Assembly (NCBI RefSeq): GCF_030052815.1
Contig: NC_079498.1
Coordinates: 73,332,992-73,396,991, forward strand
Origin: Hevea brasiliensis
Lineage: Eukaryota > Streptophyta > Magnoliopsida > Malpighiales > Euphorbiaceae
Length of the DNA stretch: 64,000 bases
Direction of reading: 5' to 3'
The notes beneath the pieces were generated by a model. It saw only the letters and a program-made list of their open reading frames with translations. It did not search any database and had not been told where the DNA came from. Below are positions 1-11,500 of this stretch, piece by piece (within the stretch, counting starts at the first letter, position 1; each line of letters opens with the position of its first letter). The position numbers and the translations under genes were made by a program.

Positions 1-345
1 GAAAATTTTTTCTAAATATTTTCTTGGCATTCTAATGCCATAGGAACCTCAATGACCCTTCTCTGGAGTCTCAAAAATTATTTTATGATTTTTCCCCTGG
101 GTCTAGGGCTCCTAGTTGCGAGAACCGCAACTTTTCACTAGGTTACCCATCGTTAGGGCACCGGCTCGTTTAACTTGGTTGTATTTTATTTCTAAAATTT
201 TTTCTAAATTTTTCTTATTAATATTTGAGTTAATTATAGTTCCTCACTTTAGTTTAAATATTTTTTCGGACGTTCTAGCTGTCCGGACCGACACTGGTCA
301 CCGGAACAGTAGAATGTACGGAGTTGCTACAAGGAGGGTGTTACA
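1..345 (-). mobile_element. Tekay-type Gypsy LTR, end fragment
   Basis: Read on the minus strand this is the beginning of an LTR starting TGTAACACCCTCC. It closely resembles the first ~340 bases of the Gypsy-B LTRs at 42686 and 50565, sharing the ACCGGAACAGTAGAATGTAC block and the AATGACCCTTCTCTGGAGTC block. The rest lies outside the window. It ends at 345 and is followed by Copia LTR sequence, so it is an insertion into a Copia LTR. The candidate target duplication on this side is ttttg (346-350); the partner copy is off-window. Solo or full-length status cannot be told. Confidence 0.85.
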
Positions 346-925
346 TTTTGACTAACACCCTATCTCCATATATAACTAGTAGGAGCCAACACATGGCCGT
401 ATACCCATACACAGTACGAGTATGAAAGCAGTATCAAACTCAAACTACCTATATATAAGATAATTGTGTTATCTCAGGTCAAAGGATTATATGCACTGAT
501 ATGATTTTTATGACATTGCATTAATAAGAGTAAATTCTACGTGCTTGTCATAAGCGTCACTAGTTCGGCTTACTTATCAAATAAGTACCTATCATATTTG
601 TTATGTGTCATGAGACTCACCACTCCAACTTATTAGCATCTCATACTAATACTTTGGAAACTAACATGAATAACAATCTTTCTGGATAAGTCATATCCTA
701 CGTGAAGTATCCTCGATTGTGAACCAATTTATGATACTTTGTGCTAGAAAAACTGTCACTCATATTCTTAACAATTTAAGAATAGAATTTCTAATAAAAT
801 ACAAATGGGCCCTTTCCATTACACATAAAATAAATTATATAAACAGAAAAGAACAATTGCCTTTATTAATAAAAATATGTACAAGATATAAACAAAATGA
901 TATGCTCTAGGGCATATTACTAACA
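346..925 (-). mobile_element. Copia LTR remnant (first ~580 nt of the LTR)
   Basis: The sequence matches, on the minus strand, the start of the Copia LTRs at 13516-15627 and 42183. It begins at 925 with TGTTAGTAATATGCCC and includes the shared blocks around tgatatgatttttatgacattgc and ctcaccactccaactt. It is cut at 346 by the Tekay LTR, so only the first ~580 nt of a ~2.1-kb LTR is visible. To its right (926 onward) is a ~32-bp tandem repeat, the pre-insertion target DNA. The other end is beyond the window. Confidence 0.85.
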
Positions 926-963
926 TGAACAGGCATGAGGATTAGGAATAACATGCTTGAACA
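926..963. repeat. ~32-bp tandem repeat, left fragment
   Basis: About one unit of a degenerate repeat with the core gcatgaggattaggaa followed by taacatgcttgaa. The same repeat continues at 3793-4040, so the two pieces were contiguous before the solo LTR 964-3792 inserted. The last five bases (959-963, gaaca) are the left target-site duplication. Confidence 0.75.
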
Positions 964-3792
964 TATCACACTTTACCTTTTCATATAATATAACATCCTC
1001 CCGTCATATGTCTAATGAATTACCGAAACACCCTCTACCGATAATCCATTAAACATATTACAAGGGATTTAACAATTTCAAATTCATTTTTAAATTAAAC
1101 TTATCGATAAAAGGTTTAATAGTTATTCTAAGATTTAAGAAAAATACCATGGAATTAACTAAAAAAAAATTATTATTTTTAAAACTAAAAAAAATTCGGT
1201 GTGGTAACGGCTATAAATTGGTCAACAAAAAAATTTTAAACCTGTTAAACAAAACCTGTAGCAATATATGTATATCAAAAACTCATCAAATTAACATTTC
1301 ATCAAATGCTTTTCTTCATTCACAACCAAAAGAAATACATTCTTACAAATTTATCTTCATTTGATATCAATAAAATAATATTACATCACTTTTGTATAAC
1401 TACTTAAATATTTCTTACACACATATAGTCATTATTTACATTTGAAATAACATTCAAAAGAGTAAACCTAGAATTGTAACCCTCTTGTAAAATGAATATG
1501 GCTTCTACTATGCTCACTCAGCTATCTTTTCTTTTCCTCTACCTACGACTGTATAAAAATAGCCATCGCTGAGTACAAAGACTCAATGGTGCACAACCAT
1601 CAATTTATAAAACCAATATAAAATATAATATGTTAAACCATAATAAAGTATTAAATATGTTCAAATTTTCCATGAAACATGAAAATAATAATATTTACAA
1701 TCATCAACAAATTATTTATTTTCAACAACACATTTATTATAACATTTAAAAATAACTAGTGTTGCCAACATCTCACAGTTTTAGCAATGACACAATTTCT
1801 GATCAATGCCATGTTGTACACCATGACAAAGCTATCTCAACCCCATCTAGCCAAAACTAATGAGGGAAGCAAAGCTAGCTAGCAAATATGAGTGTACCCA
1901 TCCGATCTCAACCTCAACTAGTAAGCCAGAGAAGGAGGATAACGTAACCAATCTTAACCCCTCAAGTGGAGGAGGAACGTATCCAGTCTCAATCTCATAA
2001 AATGAGGGAAACAACCAAAGTCTGTCATGCCAACTGTGGTTTTAAAACAATTTTCATTCAAATAAACGAACATTTCAAATCATCACAAATCATCATATAT
2101 GGTTGGCAATACATCAATTTCACAAACACTTCTAAATCATATACATCTAGCCACCCCCATGCTATAATACAATAAATGGCCAAACGTCTGCCTTTTTAGC
2201 ACAATAATAAATTCCTTTCAACATTAAAAATATTCTCAAAACAATATAAATAATTCTCAAAGACAAGGAAAATTCATATTTAAGCCTGAAGAAAATCTAT
2301 TCTTTTCATTTGTAAATTTAAAACACAAGAAAATTAGAGTTGTACACAAACCTTATCTTAGTTTCCTTTCTTTGACCTATTTCTTCCTTAACTTCAAACT
2401 TCTCTTCTCCATTGAAACACACAATTGGATAGGTTACAATCATAATTTAGCATCATGATCTTCATATGAATTGTTCTCCTGTATCTTAGGATTACGCAGG
2501 TTTAAGAATTACTCAAATTGGAGTTTTGTTGAGTGAGTTATACTCAATTTGGTACATACTATTCATTTAGTCAATTTGCATGGTTCCAGTTTCATATTAC
2601 CAGATTCTAGCCCTAATTTAGATATATTCTGGTCAGTTTCAAGGCAAGTGTTCCTCATGAAAGTTTTAGTATATTATCTTAGCTTTAATTTCCCTTTGGT
2701 TTCACCTCAATTGGAATTATGTAGCTCAAGTTATGAGTATTTAACCTCACTAGACTCAAGCTGTCCAAATTCAACACTTAATACACAACATCCATTCATT
2801 AAATTTCTTCACTAAATCATTAATGTTTCTTTATAAATACACATCCAATCATCATAATATAACCATAATAGCATTAAATACGTTTCATGACATTGCATAA
2901 AACCCTAACTCCCATCTTCCAAATTCAATCAATTTCAAGTTCATAAACCATGTTTACTACTTCATTCAAGACTAGAAATAAAGTTAATTACATTAAAACT
3001 CAAAACCCCTAACTCCTTCCTCCATGACCAAAATTTCCTTTCTTCATAACATATATGATTTCAATCAATTTCCATAGTAATCTCTACAAATAAACTTGGA
3101 AATCCCTAAATTCATAACTAATTAAACTTTAATTATCACTTACCTCAATTGGCCAACTCTCTTTCTTCACTAATCTTCCAAATTTCTTGTATTTCTTACT
3201 TGCTTTCTTCAAATTAGGGCTTAATTCAAGGGTTTTTCTTGATTTCCTATGAAAATTATGGAAGAATTTAAGAGTTCTGAAGCTTGGGAATGATGCATCA
3301 ATGGAAGGAAAGTGAGAGAGAGTGGGACGACACATGAAGGAAGAAGAAGAAGATGATGATAAAGTGATGTATTTAATGAGATATTTTACTTAATTAATTT
3401 TTGTCTTATTCACAAAATATCCAAATATTTATAATTATAATTTATTTATAATTATGACAATTCAACAATTCCTTCTATGTCCCCATGAAATCTTTGTACT
3501 TCTTTTAATTAATTAAATCTCATTCTAATACTTCAATATCACTTAATTTAATTGATATTTCAGTCAAAAGTCAACTCTTCATATAAATTGACCAAAATGC
3601 CCTTCATCGGGTTATAGTCCATCTTTTTTAATAATACCGATTAAGTCCATAACCCGATGGTCACTTTGGTTTTTCTTCTGCTTATCTTAATTAATTTCCA
3701 TTTCATTTTTAGTCTTCGAGTTGGCTTTTAATAATACTATTCACAGACTGGAAATAGTACTATTCAGAGCTCAAAATTCTCGGGACGTTACA
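964..3792 (-). mobile_element. Solo Gypsy-type LTR, ~2.8 kb
   Basis: The minus-strand sequence starts TGTAACGTCCCGAG at 3792 and ends near 964, flanked by a perfect 5-bp duplication gaaca (959-963 and 3793-3797). No internal coding region, primer site or second LTR is present, so it is a solo LTR left by LTR-LTR recombination. It shares structural motifs with the other Gypsy LTRs here: the CACCA-stem-loop-GCG module (minus strand, 1569-1586), CAATTGG-containing blocks and the ATGAAAGTTNTA block near 2655. Short ORFs inside it have no recognisable product. Confidence 0.85.
1569..1586 (-). other. Conserved LTR stem-loop
   Basis: On the minus strand this reads TTGAGT-CTTTGT-ACTCAG, giving five Watson-Crick pairs and one T-G wobble. 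It is preceded by CACCA and followed by CG. The same module recurs in the other Gypsy LTRs of the window with paired base changes. Its function is unknown; its place in the last third of the LTR would fit an R/U5 RNA structure (inference). Confidence 0.6.
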
Positions 3793-4040
3793 GAACATGC
3801 ATGAAGATTGAAAGTAACTCGCTGGAAAAAGGCATGAGGATTAAGAATAGCATGCTTGAAAAGGCATAAGGATTGGAAGCAACATTCTTGAAAAGACATG
3901 AGGATTAGCAATAACATGCTTGAACAAGCATGAGGATTAAAACAACATGTTTGAACAAGCATGAGAATTAGGAGAAACATACTTTAACGTGCATGAGGAC
4001 TAGAAGCTACATATTTAAACAAACATGAGGATTAGGATTG
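3793..4040. repeat. ~32-33-bp degenerate tandem repeat, right part
   Basis: About seven to eight imperfect copies of a unit built on gcatgaggattaggaataa and catgcttgaaaa. Short ORFs rich in Leu, Phe and His across it are translations of the repeat and not genes. The array is the target of both the solo LTR 964-3792 and the Copia remnant 346-925. Confidence 0.8.
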
Positions 4041-4439
4041 GGATGAAAAAAAGATAGAAAAGCTGCATAAGGAGAGGACTCTTAAGGGTGACATAAGAAT
4101 GAAGAAAAAGGCTAGGATTTGCAGGGCAAGCATTTTTGCATATTAGGCATAAAAAAATGCACTTCATTCTCAAAGAGATGCAGGATTGCATTTTATTCCC
4201 CATTAGAGTAGCAAATCACAAAAAAGTCACTAGACAAATTGAAAATTACAAAGAGGTCTAAATTTTGAGTCCAAATTTTGCATCTTTGCTTTCAAAATGT
4301 TTTTTTTTTCAAAGATGAAAAATTACATTTTAGTCCCTAGTAAGTGACAAAAATACAAAATAGTCTCTGAATGGAGAAAAGTTTTCAAAAGAAGTCCAAA
4401 ACGTCCTAAATGAATTTCAAAAGTAATCACCTCCCTATC
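4041..4439. other. Unclassified AT-rich sequence
   Basis: I see no convincing gene or complete element. Several lines read like decayed non-coding retroelement sequence, for example the paired phrases aaagtcactagacaaattg and aaatagtctctgaatgg. A 62-codon minus ORF here has no recognisable motif. Confidence 0.4.
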
Positions 4440-4958
4440 AAAGATTTTCAAAAGTATGAGCACAACACTATTGGTGCCTACAGACTCCAATAGCACCTAA
4501 ATTGTGAGATTCCAAGCAATCTTACAAAGTTTTTTCAAATCAAGATGCATTTTTTGAATTATGCTGGGTCTGATCTCCCTCAAAAGGAGATACGTAGGTA
4601 ATCTAAGTGTTACTTAGATATGAATCCCAAAATCTCAAATCAAGTTGCATTTTTTTTTAAAACTATGAGAGGATTTTATTCTCCCTCAAAAGGAGATACG
4701 TAAGAAGTCTAGAGGTTCTAGGTTTAAAGCCTTAACAATTTCAAAATTACACACTTTAGCTACAACCTGTGTAACCATTAGTCTCCAAAGAAGCAGGAAA
4801 CATAGTTTAAGTCCTAGCCTAACTCTGACAGTGAGTATATCACAGAAGGTAATATACTCAAACCTCATTTCTTTACATCAAATGAGTCAACAAACTTTGA
4901 TGAACTTTGATCGTACCTCTAGCACTATTCCCAAACTTCGCCAAAGTGGAGGGCAAAC
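4440..4958 (+). mobile_element. 3' untranslated remnant of a Tat/Ogre-like Gypsy element
   Basis: Two copies of ctccctcaaaaggagatacgtag (near 4575 and 4683) resemble a phrase common in the 3' regions of plant Tat/Ogre-lineage retroelements (recalled family knowledge). It is followed by a purine-rich tract at 4943-4958 (aaagtggagggcaaac) and then an LTR-like start. No coding sequence of this element remains in the window. The lineage assignment rests on these motifs only. Confidence 0.45.
4943..4958 (+). other. Putative polypurine tract
   Basis: AAAGTGGAGGGCAAAC lies directly before TGTAGACATC. That arrangement matches second-strand primer tracts of plant Gypsy elements, here marking a likely 3' LTR start at 4959. 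Confidence 0.5.
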
Positions 4959-7254
4959 TGTAGACATCTATTTTTCGACCTTTGGAATGCATGATTTGCA
5001 AAAGTAATGAGGAGCCCTATGATGAAATACCACTGCATAATGAGGAATCTTAAAGCACTTGGGAGACTTTAAAATAACAGAAATATATTTAGTTAATCAA
5101 TTCAATTGGTTTGATTTGGGTCTGCTAATTAGGAGCATAAAAAAGTTTTTTTTTACTATAAGAGCCCAAAAGCCCAAATTATTTAATTATGCTTAATTTA
5201 ATATTTTCAGGGTTATATGTTGGCCTAGAAAATAATAAAATAAGTTTAATTAAATATCCAAGCCTATTAAATTTATTAATTTTTTTCTAATGCAAAGTGG
5301 GTTTTTAATGGATTTTTGACTTAATTATATTTTAAATCTTTTTGAAAAATATTTTTTAAGATGAAAATGAAAAAAATAAAAAAAGAGAGCACAAAAAATA
5401 TATTTGAGAAATAATTATTCCTTATAATCGGTTGGTTAGAGGATTAAATATTCCCCATTCATCTGTTCATTTATTTTAGATAAGATTTTGAAATTATTTG
5501 AGGGATAATTATCCTGCATAACCAGTTAGTTAGAGGACTAATTATCCGCATTTATTTATTTCAAATAGGACTTTGAAATTATTTGAGAGATAATTATCCC
5601 TCATAACCATTTGGTTAGAGGAATAATTATCCCCCATTTATTTATTTGAAGTAGGATTTTGAAATTATTTGAGGGATAATTATCTCTCATAATCGGTTGG
5701 TTAGAGGGATAATTATTCCCATTTAATTAATTTTTTTTTTTTGAATTCAGATAGGCTTTAAGATTATCTTTCTTTTACTATAAATTCCTTTACCTAGTCC
5801 ACTTGAGGGGGGAGAAAGTGGAAGAAGATCAACCTACATTTTGCTGGAGCACTCTAGGGAGATTTTAAATTAATTAGAAGACTCTCTTTTGTGCCATTAG
5901 AGCTACATTTGCCCATCTTTTTATAAAAATTATTTTAACCGATTTTCAAATTTAAGTTCATTCTAGGTGCACAATTGACCAAATTCACATCTCCATTGAT
6001 TTGGACATATTTCTATCATTTTTGAGTTATTTTTGACTGCTCTAAGAGATCTCTAATCAAAGAATTAAATACCAATTAAAAGGTAAATCTTATAGGGCAA
6101 ATCTTGCTTTATCTATGCACTCAAATATGTGAGTCAATTCTATAATTTTGAGTAAATATTTTTTATAGTATTTAATTTTTTTTAAATTGCTTGTTAAGAT
6201 GTTAATCTCAATCCCATGTTTTTAGATTTGTAATAGTCTTAACTTTTTTTATGCATATAAATTCAATTTGGTTAATGGGCTAGTTTCGCGTATGTACTAT
6301 ATATGGCATGTCACTTTCATTGATTTATTTTATTGGCTCAATTAATTTCTTGGTAGTGTCACCTTTCATTTATTTATTTGTTGTTGAGTCTCTTAGTACA
6401 TTAACCCATGCATGTTTTTTTATTGATTTATTTTCCTATTTTGGATAATTTTGGAAGTTAATATAAAGTGGTAGCCCATACATTATGATTTCATTTTTTT
6501 TTTTGTTCCTAATATTGTCTTTAATTTCTTCATATTTTTTATTTCGTACTAACCTGGTTTATTTTATTGTGCATAAGTCGATGTTTGTGTTTTGAAAGCA
6601 TTACAAGATTGAATGGAAGAAATTGGAATTGAAGTTCCAAACTTGAGATCAAAGATTTTAAATAAGTTATATTAATTTAGGCTTTAGTTTTTGTTATTGT
6701 TGTTCTTTTTGCTTTAATATTTCATTCTCTTGAGTATTACAAGGCATGAATAGATTAAAAGAAATTTCAAAAGGAGACAAAATATGATTAAAAGAAAAAA
6801 TGGAATGGAGTTTAAGGACATAAGCTGAAAATTGGAACAAAATGGTCTGCATCAGAATTTAGGGCCCTTGGATGGGTAAAAGCCTAAAAGACCAATTAAT
6901 AGTTATAGGATTTTTATTGGGCTTAAAAAGGCTATTTTAACTTTATTTCTCTTTTTTCCTCCCCTTTCTTTAGTTGTAGGTTTTATTTATTTTACTTTGA
7001 CCTTTTAATTATTTTAATCATGTTGAAATGGATTTAATTAATTGAACTTAATAAAAACACGTATAGGGCAATTTGGTAAATTAAAAAGATAATGTGCCTG
7101 CTAGACTTAGGTTAGTTAATTCTTTCTACTTATTTTGTGAATATAAGTAAGTTTTTATGAAATGAAATTAGTTAAATATGCATATAGGATAAGGTGATAA
7201 AAGAGTAACATTACTAAATTAGCAACTTTGTATGTTAGGAATTACTTATGTATG
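4959..7254 (+). mobile_element. Putative Tat/Ogre-like 3' LTR plus flanking AT-rich DNA (right end unknown)
   Basis: It starts TGTAGACATCTATTTTTCGACC, a familiar style of Tat-lineage LTR start. It holds a tandem array (5400-5735) and a TATA-like box TATAAAT at 5779-5785, about 30 bases upstream of a GAGGGGGGAGAAAGTGG leader-like stretch. I could not find the right terminus or a target duplication, so the LTR may end anywhere before 7254. The stretch 5736-7254 contains no gene that I can support, only AT-rich sequence and short ORFs. Confidence 0.35.
5400..5735. repeat. Four-copy ~90-100-bp tandem repeat with ATAATTAT palindromes
   Basis: Four imperfect units each contain GAGGGATAATTATCC-like sequence, then CATAACCGGTTGGTTAGAGG-like sequence, a second ATAATTAT and a TTATTTNNNATAGGATTTTGAAATTATTT tail (starts near 5404, 5499, 5587 and 5670). 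The core GGATAATTATCC is a perfect 12-nt palindrome, and some units extend it to nearly 18 nt. Confidence 0.75.
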
Positions 7255-7424
7255 TTTATTCTCAATCAATCGTTCGATAGATGTCAGTGTGTCTGTATAG
7301 GTGAATGAAAATGACCATCTTCTTCTTCCAATCGAATTAGCTATAAATGAGTCATTAGCTTTGTGAGTTTGACATTGATTATTTTTGTAATTTGAATATA
7401 ATTTATATTTCTTGTTTATTATTT

Positions 7425-7425
<1 letters not shown>

Positions 7426-7459
<34 letters not shown>
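7426..7459. repeat. (GA)n microsatellite
   Basis: An uninterrupted GA run in tandem copy 1. It is homologous in position to 12121-12171 and 13285-13330 but differs in length and purity. Confidence 0.9.
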
Positions 7460-7461
<2 letters not shown>

Positions 7462-7920
7462 ATTCCGACATTGTTCGATGACAAAATCCAACAAAACAAT
7501 TGGTGTTCAACTCCTTTCAATGCCAGCTTCCCAATGCAACAAACAATGCCTATTTTCATTTAGCTTTCCACAATAGGAGGACAGAGAAGGCAATATCTTT
7601 TCAGCAAATTGATGCCCAGTTTGGACAATTGGGCCAGGGTATTGTGACCTACGTCCCTTCAGCTTTGATTCAGTTCCAACCTTGCCTCAATCAGATGTTG
7701 TGTGGTGTAGATGCTCATCAGAAGGCCGAGAATAAATTGGTTAATTTCGGATAATCAAGAAGGAATTTCGATGAACCGTTTGTGGATCCATCTTCAGCAA
7801 TCTCTAGGCATCCCGAATGTACCCTTAAATTAGTGATAGCCCATCAGCACTAGAGATCGAGTTTTCAACCTAATCCCAATGCTTAGTGGACAGTCCTAGA
7901 AAGTGGTCATATTTATAGAC

Positions 7921-8129
7921 TTTGGACTTACTGACACTGATTTGGCTACCTAGAATGCATATATATATATATATATATATTGATTTGAAATGAAATATTT
8001 AAATTTTAATATTTTTACGTAAAAATTATATTTGACTGGCTAAATTCAATAAAAATTAAATTTAATTAATAAATTTTTTTTTATTTTGGATGTATTATAG
8101 GTAGCCAAATCAGTGTCAGTAAGTCCAAA
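7921..8129. mobile_element. MITE-like fold-back with perfect 31-bp terminal inverted repeats
   Basis: The left arm 7921-7951 (starting TTTGGACTTACTGAC) is the exact reverse complement of 8099-8129. Between them lies ~147 bp of AT-rich sequence with a (TA)n run. Tandem copy 2 has only a right-arm relative near 12704-12740. No clear target-site duplication is visible, so the superfamily is unassigned. It could instead be a local inverted duplication. Confidence 0.6.
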
Positions 8130-8507
8130 CTCTAACTCAATATTTTTATCTGTGCGCTATGGTAGTAAAAAAATTTTAAAAGAAAAAGTCATTACTTAGT
8201 AAAATTGGGTAAAATAAATTTAATTAATAAAAGGATGATGTAAAGAAAACCTCCAAGAACATTTCATAATTTTAGGAGTTATAAACATAATTAATTGCAT
8301 TGTAGAGGAGTTAGGGACTCGAGTTATAATTTAGAGATCGAACATAGAATTAGGTTTTTGGTATTACCTCAAATTGGCAATATTATGTATGTTATAAGTC
8401 TAAGGCCATTGTGTTGCTTTTGCTTTGTAAGGGGTTAGATCCTAAATATAGAGAAAATTTTGCTGAAATTACTCTATGACTGTTATTATTGCTTGCTAGT
8501 TAATTAT

Positions 8508-8587
8508 TTTATTCTCAATCAGTCATTTGATAGATGTCAGTGTGTCTGTATAAGTGAACGAAAATTACCATCTTCTGCTTTCAATCA
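8508..8587. repeat. ~1.2-kb tandem repeat, copy 2, left part
   Basis: The first 80 bases of the second copy, matching copy 1 from 7255 onward. It stops at the solo LTR. The last five bases, aatca (8583-8587), are the left target duplication of that LTR. Confidence 0.85.
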
Positions 8588-11500
8588 TGTAACAACCCTC
8601 GCCCGTCTACAGTGTAGCCAAGCAAGGCGTGCTACACGATGTGCCGGAGCACCTAGTTTGTGATTATCTCAATTTCTGAACTCAATTTGATTTAAGAAGT
8701 CTTTATGTGATATTCATAACATACTGGTTCTATTTTCATATTTTAATAAAATCAGTGTTTCAAAAATGGTAATAAAAATCCGGCAAGTTGCTGTCTGTAT
8801 TTCGAACAAATTGTCCTTCTAAACCTGTTAAAAGTAGTTTAATATGATAATCTCAACGTTCCAACTAATTTTTCAGTCTCAAAATTTCATAGTTTCAAAA
8901 TACAATCCATCACAATTTACATTCATCCAAACACTCTCCTTAGGAGTTTAATATGTACAAATTATTACAAACCTTAAAGTTTTATAATATACATATCACA
9001 TAACAAAATGTCAAAATACAACTGATAGTCATTACACAAGATCCTAAGTCCTACCATGTATGCAGTGTAGTGCAGATGACTCTAGAATCCTGTGTAGATC
9101 TGATGTCTAACCCGGTCGTAGGTCTGCTGGGCTCCCCAGCTGTGTCTCTAATACCTACGCTTAGCAAAAGCAACGCGCTAAGAAATTCTGCTTAGTGGTA
9201 CCAAATATAAGGAAATATACACTAAAATAAAATAAATGAATTGTTTATGAATTTATGACATCGATATTCTTTGCAGTTGTTGATTCTACTTTTATTTGCT
9301 AACCTTTCATTTTTACTAATTTTTGGTGGTGCTATATGTCAATAAACTGAATTTAGCTATTTAAATTTAATAATGCTTAAATTAACTGCCTGTGTAGCCT
9401 ATACATTGACCAGACTGGATAAATTGATATACTGGCACTGGGTACCTAGTACCTCGAGCTGTCACACCATCAGTCACAAAGTGTCTCCTGGTGTGCAAAC
9501 AGTGTGGCTAAAAAGCCATATAGTCAATCAGGCGATAAGCCAAGTATAATAACACAATCCATATAGCCGTAGGCTATTAAAATCACAGTGCGGCATAATA
9601 AGCCGTAAAAATACAGTATGGCGTAAAGCCATTTACAAAACAGCTGTCAGAATCCTATTGGCATGCCAACCTATCCAAACTAGTCAACTAGAAAAACTAG
9701 GGAACATTCCAAATTAATTGTTTAATTGTTCATTTTTAGAGTTTACTAGTTATTATGTAATTCACAAGTAAATGCAAATGTTGACCTTTTTAGATATCAT
9801 GGATAAGTTAATTCTAGTATCAACATGTCATAATTTGTAATTCCATATGCTGCCAATATAGTGCAATTTACCCTTTTCACAAGTTGGCATTTATTGCCAA
9901 ATTACTTCAAAGCTTCATTATATGTTAATGTCAAATTTTCAATTTTAGTGTGCTAGATTGGTCTATCTTAATGTCCTACTTCTCTTGGTTTTTATCTTCT
10001 AGTCAAAGAAGAAAAATTGTAGCTCTATGTCTTATGGAACTTTTGGCATAAATTTCAGGTCATTTTGAGTTGTATAGAATAAGATACGGTCAATTTACTA
10101 AAACTGGACAGATTGCATCTTTAGTGTAAAATTTGGTCAATTTTAGGTCAAATTTAGTTCTAGCAGTTTTGGTACCCTAACTTGGGCAAGCAATTTGACT
10201 TGGTTCTGGCAATTTCTGGGCTTTGGTGTCTTCATAAGAATTGTAGCTCTATGTCTAAGCTTTCCATGGTAAAAATTTCAGGTCATTTGGACTTGTTTTG
10301 AATGAGTTATGGTCATCTTAGTGACTACTGTTCATATGGTGAAAAATCTGGGCTTGCACATTACCAATTTCGGATTAGGTCATTTTAAGGTAAATTTCTA
10401 GGCAGAATTTTGATAATATTTCTACATGAAAGTTGGCTTATATTGTGTCTAGTTTCACCTCCCATTGGCCTCATACCAATTGGGGTCACCAATTGTCACT
10501 TATAGTTAAATTTACCTACTGCCTTCACAACACACAATCTGCACATAAAGAACACTTCCAAATAATACTTCTCCTCCTCCCAAAACTACAAATATACATT
10601 CATAATACTTCTATATCATTCATCATATCTCAATCATGTCCATTTGGGCAGAATATATAAGTGCTCCATGTACATTATAAAACCCTAATTCACAAAGTTA
10701 AATACAACATAACATATATATGAAATCACTTAACTATTACATATACTTCCCAACCATTACTTCACATACATTGTCCTCAATTCATCTTCACCATAATTCA
10801 TCAAGAAAATTCATGAAACCAAACACTAATTCATGAATTTAAAGGCTACCAAAAGTGGCAGTTTGCTAAGGTAGATAAATTGCTTTTCAAATCCTTAAAT
10901 TCAAGTACTCAATGTATATATACATGGAAACTAAATTACTACAACTTTAAAATGACTAAATCAATATTATTTTCCATCTATTAGAGGTAAGAAAACTCAA
11001 GCAACATAGGTTCTCATGGCTGCCAAAATTGAACAATTCCATAACTTAATAAATTCTTTCATTCTCTTCACCATTCAACTCACCTCAACCTAAACATGAA
11101 GTTTACTAAAGCAAGGGAGGAGATTTGGACACTTACCTCTTGCAAGCTTTTCCCAAACCTCACCAAATCCTTCCTTTCTTGCTCCCAAAAGCTTTCTTAA
11201 GATGAGTGTGTAAGCTTTAATGAAGAAACTTACAAGAAATCATGGCTTGATCATGTACCAATAGAGCTTTTGCATGGGCGGCAATGGTGGAAATGGAAGG
11301 ATCAATTTCGACAAAGTGAGAGTGAGGTTGAAGATGAAGTTGTTAGTGGAAAAGAAAATCTTTCCTTAATTGGTTTATATGGTCCCATTAATCCTCCACT
11401 AAGTTCCACTAAGTATAGTTTAATAATTTAATAAGTAAACTTAGTAATATTTTAATTAATCCCCCAAACTTCCTTTAATTACATGGTGTGTAAACTTTCA

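Larger units (their letters stand above)
7255..8507. repeat. ~1.25-kb tandem repeat, copy 1
   Basis: It begins at tttattctcaatca, the left edge of homology to the copies at 8508 and ~13104. It contains a GA microsatellite (7426-7459) and the block gccattccgacattgttcgatgac. Only this copy contains both arms of a 31-bp inverted repeat. Two short ORFs (7246-7494 minus and 7500-7754 plus) fall here. Equivalent ORFs are not kept in the other copies, so I do not call a gene. Confidence 0.8.

Noticed and set aside
3771..3980. Repetitive 69-codon minus ORF
   Set aside because: Translation of the ~32-bp tandem repeat.
3793..4040. Regularly spaced repeat that could suggest a CRISPR-like array
   Set aside because: The repeats are degenerate head-to-tail units with no unique spacers, in a plant retroelement setting.
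4959..7254. Possible host gene between the Tat-like remnant and the tandem repeat
   Set aside because: No ORF, splice-consistent exon chain or recognisable domain is visible; the stretch is AT-rich with short unrelated frames.
7246..7494. ORFs with Leu-Ser runs (also at 11996-12238 and 13242-13430)
   Set aside because: Translations of the GA microsatellite in the ~1.2-kb tandem repeat; the reading frames around it are not conserved.
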